NCBI GenBank assembly: GCA_041583015.1
Contig: JBFHGR010000028.1
Location: 1 to 32,541 of the forward strand
Source of the DNA: Parvicella sp041583015
GTDB taxonomy: Bacteria > Bacteroidota > Bacteroidia > Flavobacteriales_D > Parvicellaceae
Reading direction: 5' to 3'
Length of the DNA stretch: 32,541 nt
How positions within the stretch are numbered: position 1 is the first letter of the stretch; each line of letters begins with the position of its first letter. Of this stretch, positions 31,229-32,541 are shown in pieces. The notes below the pieces were generated by a model, which saw only the letters and a list, made by a program, of their open reading frames with translations, made no database searches and was not told where the DNA came from. Position numbers and translations under genes: made by a program.

Positions 31229-32541
31229 TTAACTGGATGAAACCTTCCTCCATTAGCCGCCAACTCTTTTAACATTGGTCTTGGTGCAAACTTAGGTCCA
31301 AACTTAGCAGCATATCCTTCCATTAACTCAACCGTTTCTTTCAATCCAAAAGCATCACAGAACCTAAAAGGACCTCCTGTAAAAGGCAAGAACCCTAATC
31401 CAAAAACTGCCCCTAAATCTCCAGGAGTGGGTCCATCTATGATTCCTTCTTCTAAACACATTACCGCTTCATTGATCATCAATAGCAACGGTCTCCAAGT
31501 CATGTCTTCATAAGATATTTCTTTCTTAGTAGGATTACCATAGAATTTGTAAGCCTCAGGGTTGGCACCATTTCTTCTACCTTTCTTACCGTCATACTTG
31601 TAGAAACCTTTCTTGTTTTTCTTACCTAAATATCCAGCATCAAACATTTTTAGTAATCCTTGTGAAACCACAACTCCCTCACGAGATTTCACCACTTCCG
31701 CAATATCTCCGCTCATTACATGCGCACCAACATCAATACCAACTTCATCCATTAATGCTACAGGACCAACAGGCATTCCTTTCTTCTTCATTGCTTTGTC
31801 CAACTTCTCCATATCTCCGCCTTCTTCAATCATTAACATGACTTCATTTAAGTAAGGTGCTAAGATTCTATTAGCATAAAACCCAGGGCCATCTTGTACA
31901 ACAATACACGTTTTACCTTGTCTTACTCCGATATCATAAGTAGTTGCAATTGTCTCCTCTGAAGTGTATTTAGTTTTTACTATTTCCAATAAAGGCATTT
32001 TAGGCACTGGAGAAAAATAATGCATTCCAATTACATTCTCAGGCTTTGCTGCATGCTCTGCCATCTCTGTAACAGACAATGCAGAAGTATTCGTTGCAAA
32101 GATGTAATCAGCAGGACAGTGTGCTTCTAATTCTTTCATAATGGTCTTTTTCAATCCCATATTTTCTACCACCGCTTCTACCACAATATCTGTATGCTCA
32201 AAACTATCATAAGTCAGTCTTTCTCTCAACCTTCCCATTATTTTATCAGCCTCAATGCTCGTAATTTGCTTTCTCTGCAATTTTTTAGACAGTGTTTTCC
32301 AGATGGTTTTATTTGCTTCAGTCAATACTTCTTGATTGATATCTTTGATGACAGCATCCATTTTATTCATAATGGAAACTTCCGCAATTCCAGCACCCAT
32401 AAATCCACCTCCAACTATTCCTATTGTATCAATATGCCTTTGCTTACCTTCGTATGGATTCTTCTTATTGTCTGTCATGTTGAAGAATATTTGACGTAAC
32501 GCTGCTGATGCAGGAGTCAAAATCAATTCTTCAAAACCTTC
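31225..32541 (-). CDS. fadJ: FadJ/FadB-type beta-oxidation multifunctional protein, C-terminal part (cut by window edge)
   Basis: The visible 438 residues are the 3-hydroxyacyl-CoA dehydrogenase part of a multifunctional fatty-acid oxidation protein; the frame stays open to base 32541, so the N-terminal enoyl-CoA hydratase half lies outside. The visible beginning EGFEELILTPASAALRQIFF is the linker after the hydratase domain, not a start. NAD-binding motif: IGIVGGGFMGAGIAEV. The catalytic His and Glu lie in GMHYFSPVPKMPLLEIV, and NTSALSV and GFYANRILAPY are conserved. The C-terminal repeat domain follows (LLLMINEAVMCLEEGII, GAVFGLGFLPFTGGPFR). It oxidises L-3-hydroxyacyl-CoA to 3-ketoacyl-CoA. 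FadB and FadJ cannot be separated from this part alone. Confidence 0.93.
   Translation of the reverse strand, partial: EGFEELILTPASAALRQIFFNMTDNKKNPYEGKQRHIDTIGIVGGGFMGAGIAEVSIMNKMDAVIKDINQEVLTEANKTIWKTLSKKLQRKQITSIEADKIMGRLRERLTYDSFEHTDIVVEAVVENMGLKKTIMKELEAHCPADYIFATNTSALSVTEMAEHAAKPENVIGMHYFSPVPKMPLLEIVKTKYTSEETIATTYDIGVRQGKTCIVVQDGPGFYANRILAPYLNEVMLMIEEGGDMEKLDKAMKKKGMPVGPVALMDEVGIDVGAHVMSGDIAEVVKSREGVVVSQGLLKMFDAGYLGKKNKKGFYKYDGKKGRRNGANPEAYKFYGNPTKKEISYEDMTWRPLLLMINEAVMCLEEGIIDGPTPGDLGAVFGLGFLPFTGGPFRFCDAFGLKETVELMEGYAAKFGPKFAPRPMLKELAANGGRFHPVN

Overview
The window is about 32.5 kb of AT-rich chromosome from a member of the Bacteroidota, most likely Flavobacteriales-like. Four things point there: repeated TAnnTTTG promoter elements (the Bacteroidota -7 box), A-rich translation starts without Shine-Dalgarno sequences, a kelch protein with a type IX secretion (T9SS) C-terminal sorting domain, and family choices typical of the phylum (DUF3822 beside rsmD, a Reg_prop/Y_Y_Y sensor, a GH3-family protein, a DppD-DppF-type fused ATPase). 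No rRNA, tRNA, CRISPR array, prophage or intact insertion sequence was seen.

Layout. 1-403 has no intact gene but seems to hold a decayed transposase integrase-core relic, ending in a promoter that lies almost on the start codon of a PcrA/UvrD helicase (404-2731). Convergent to it is a fused two-domain peptide-ABC ATPase (2736-4841, minus) whose first ATPase domain carries an unusual hydrophobic insertion. A ferritin (4988-5503) and a small lysine-rich secreted protein follow. 6093-15861 is a signalling region: a YfiR-like periplasmic protein, a TPR protein, a membrane HAMP-SpoIIE phosphatase, an NfeD-like protein, a flotillin, and a 1301-residue sensor joining a Reg_prop propeller, Y_Y_Y domain, adenylate cyclase and HD phosphohydrolase. 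Hairpins stand close before the start codons of the phosphatase, the NfeD-like protein and the cyclase. 15997-20263 holds a membrane protein of unknown function, DUF3822, rsmD, coaD and a thioredoxin-fold lipid-or-periplasm-facing protein that has lost both active-site cysteines.

A minus-strand cluster (20323-23323) encodes a T9SS kelch protein, an acyltransferase-3 membrane protein and an O-methyltransferase. Divergent from it is a plus-strand run: an unannotated 32-residue membrane miniprotein, a GH3-family protein, a secreted propeller-like protein, an EptA-like phosphoethanolamine transferase fused to a GDPD/FAM151-like phosphodiesterase domain, and a deoxynucleoside kinase. After a strong terminator come a two-gene membrane protein/XRE regulator unit with repeat-rich promoter DNA, a membrane-anchored MutS-family ATPase, and the C-terminal part of a FadJ/FadB-type beta-oxidation protein that runs off the right edge.

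The least ordinary items are the membrane hairpin inside the ABC ATPase, the cyclase/HD sensor, the transferase-phosphodiesterase fusion, and the YfiR-TPR-SpoIIE module in which a phosphatase stands where other systems have a diguanylate cyclase. All functional statements rest on reading motifs by eye; no database search was run.
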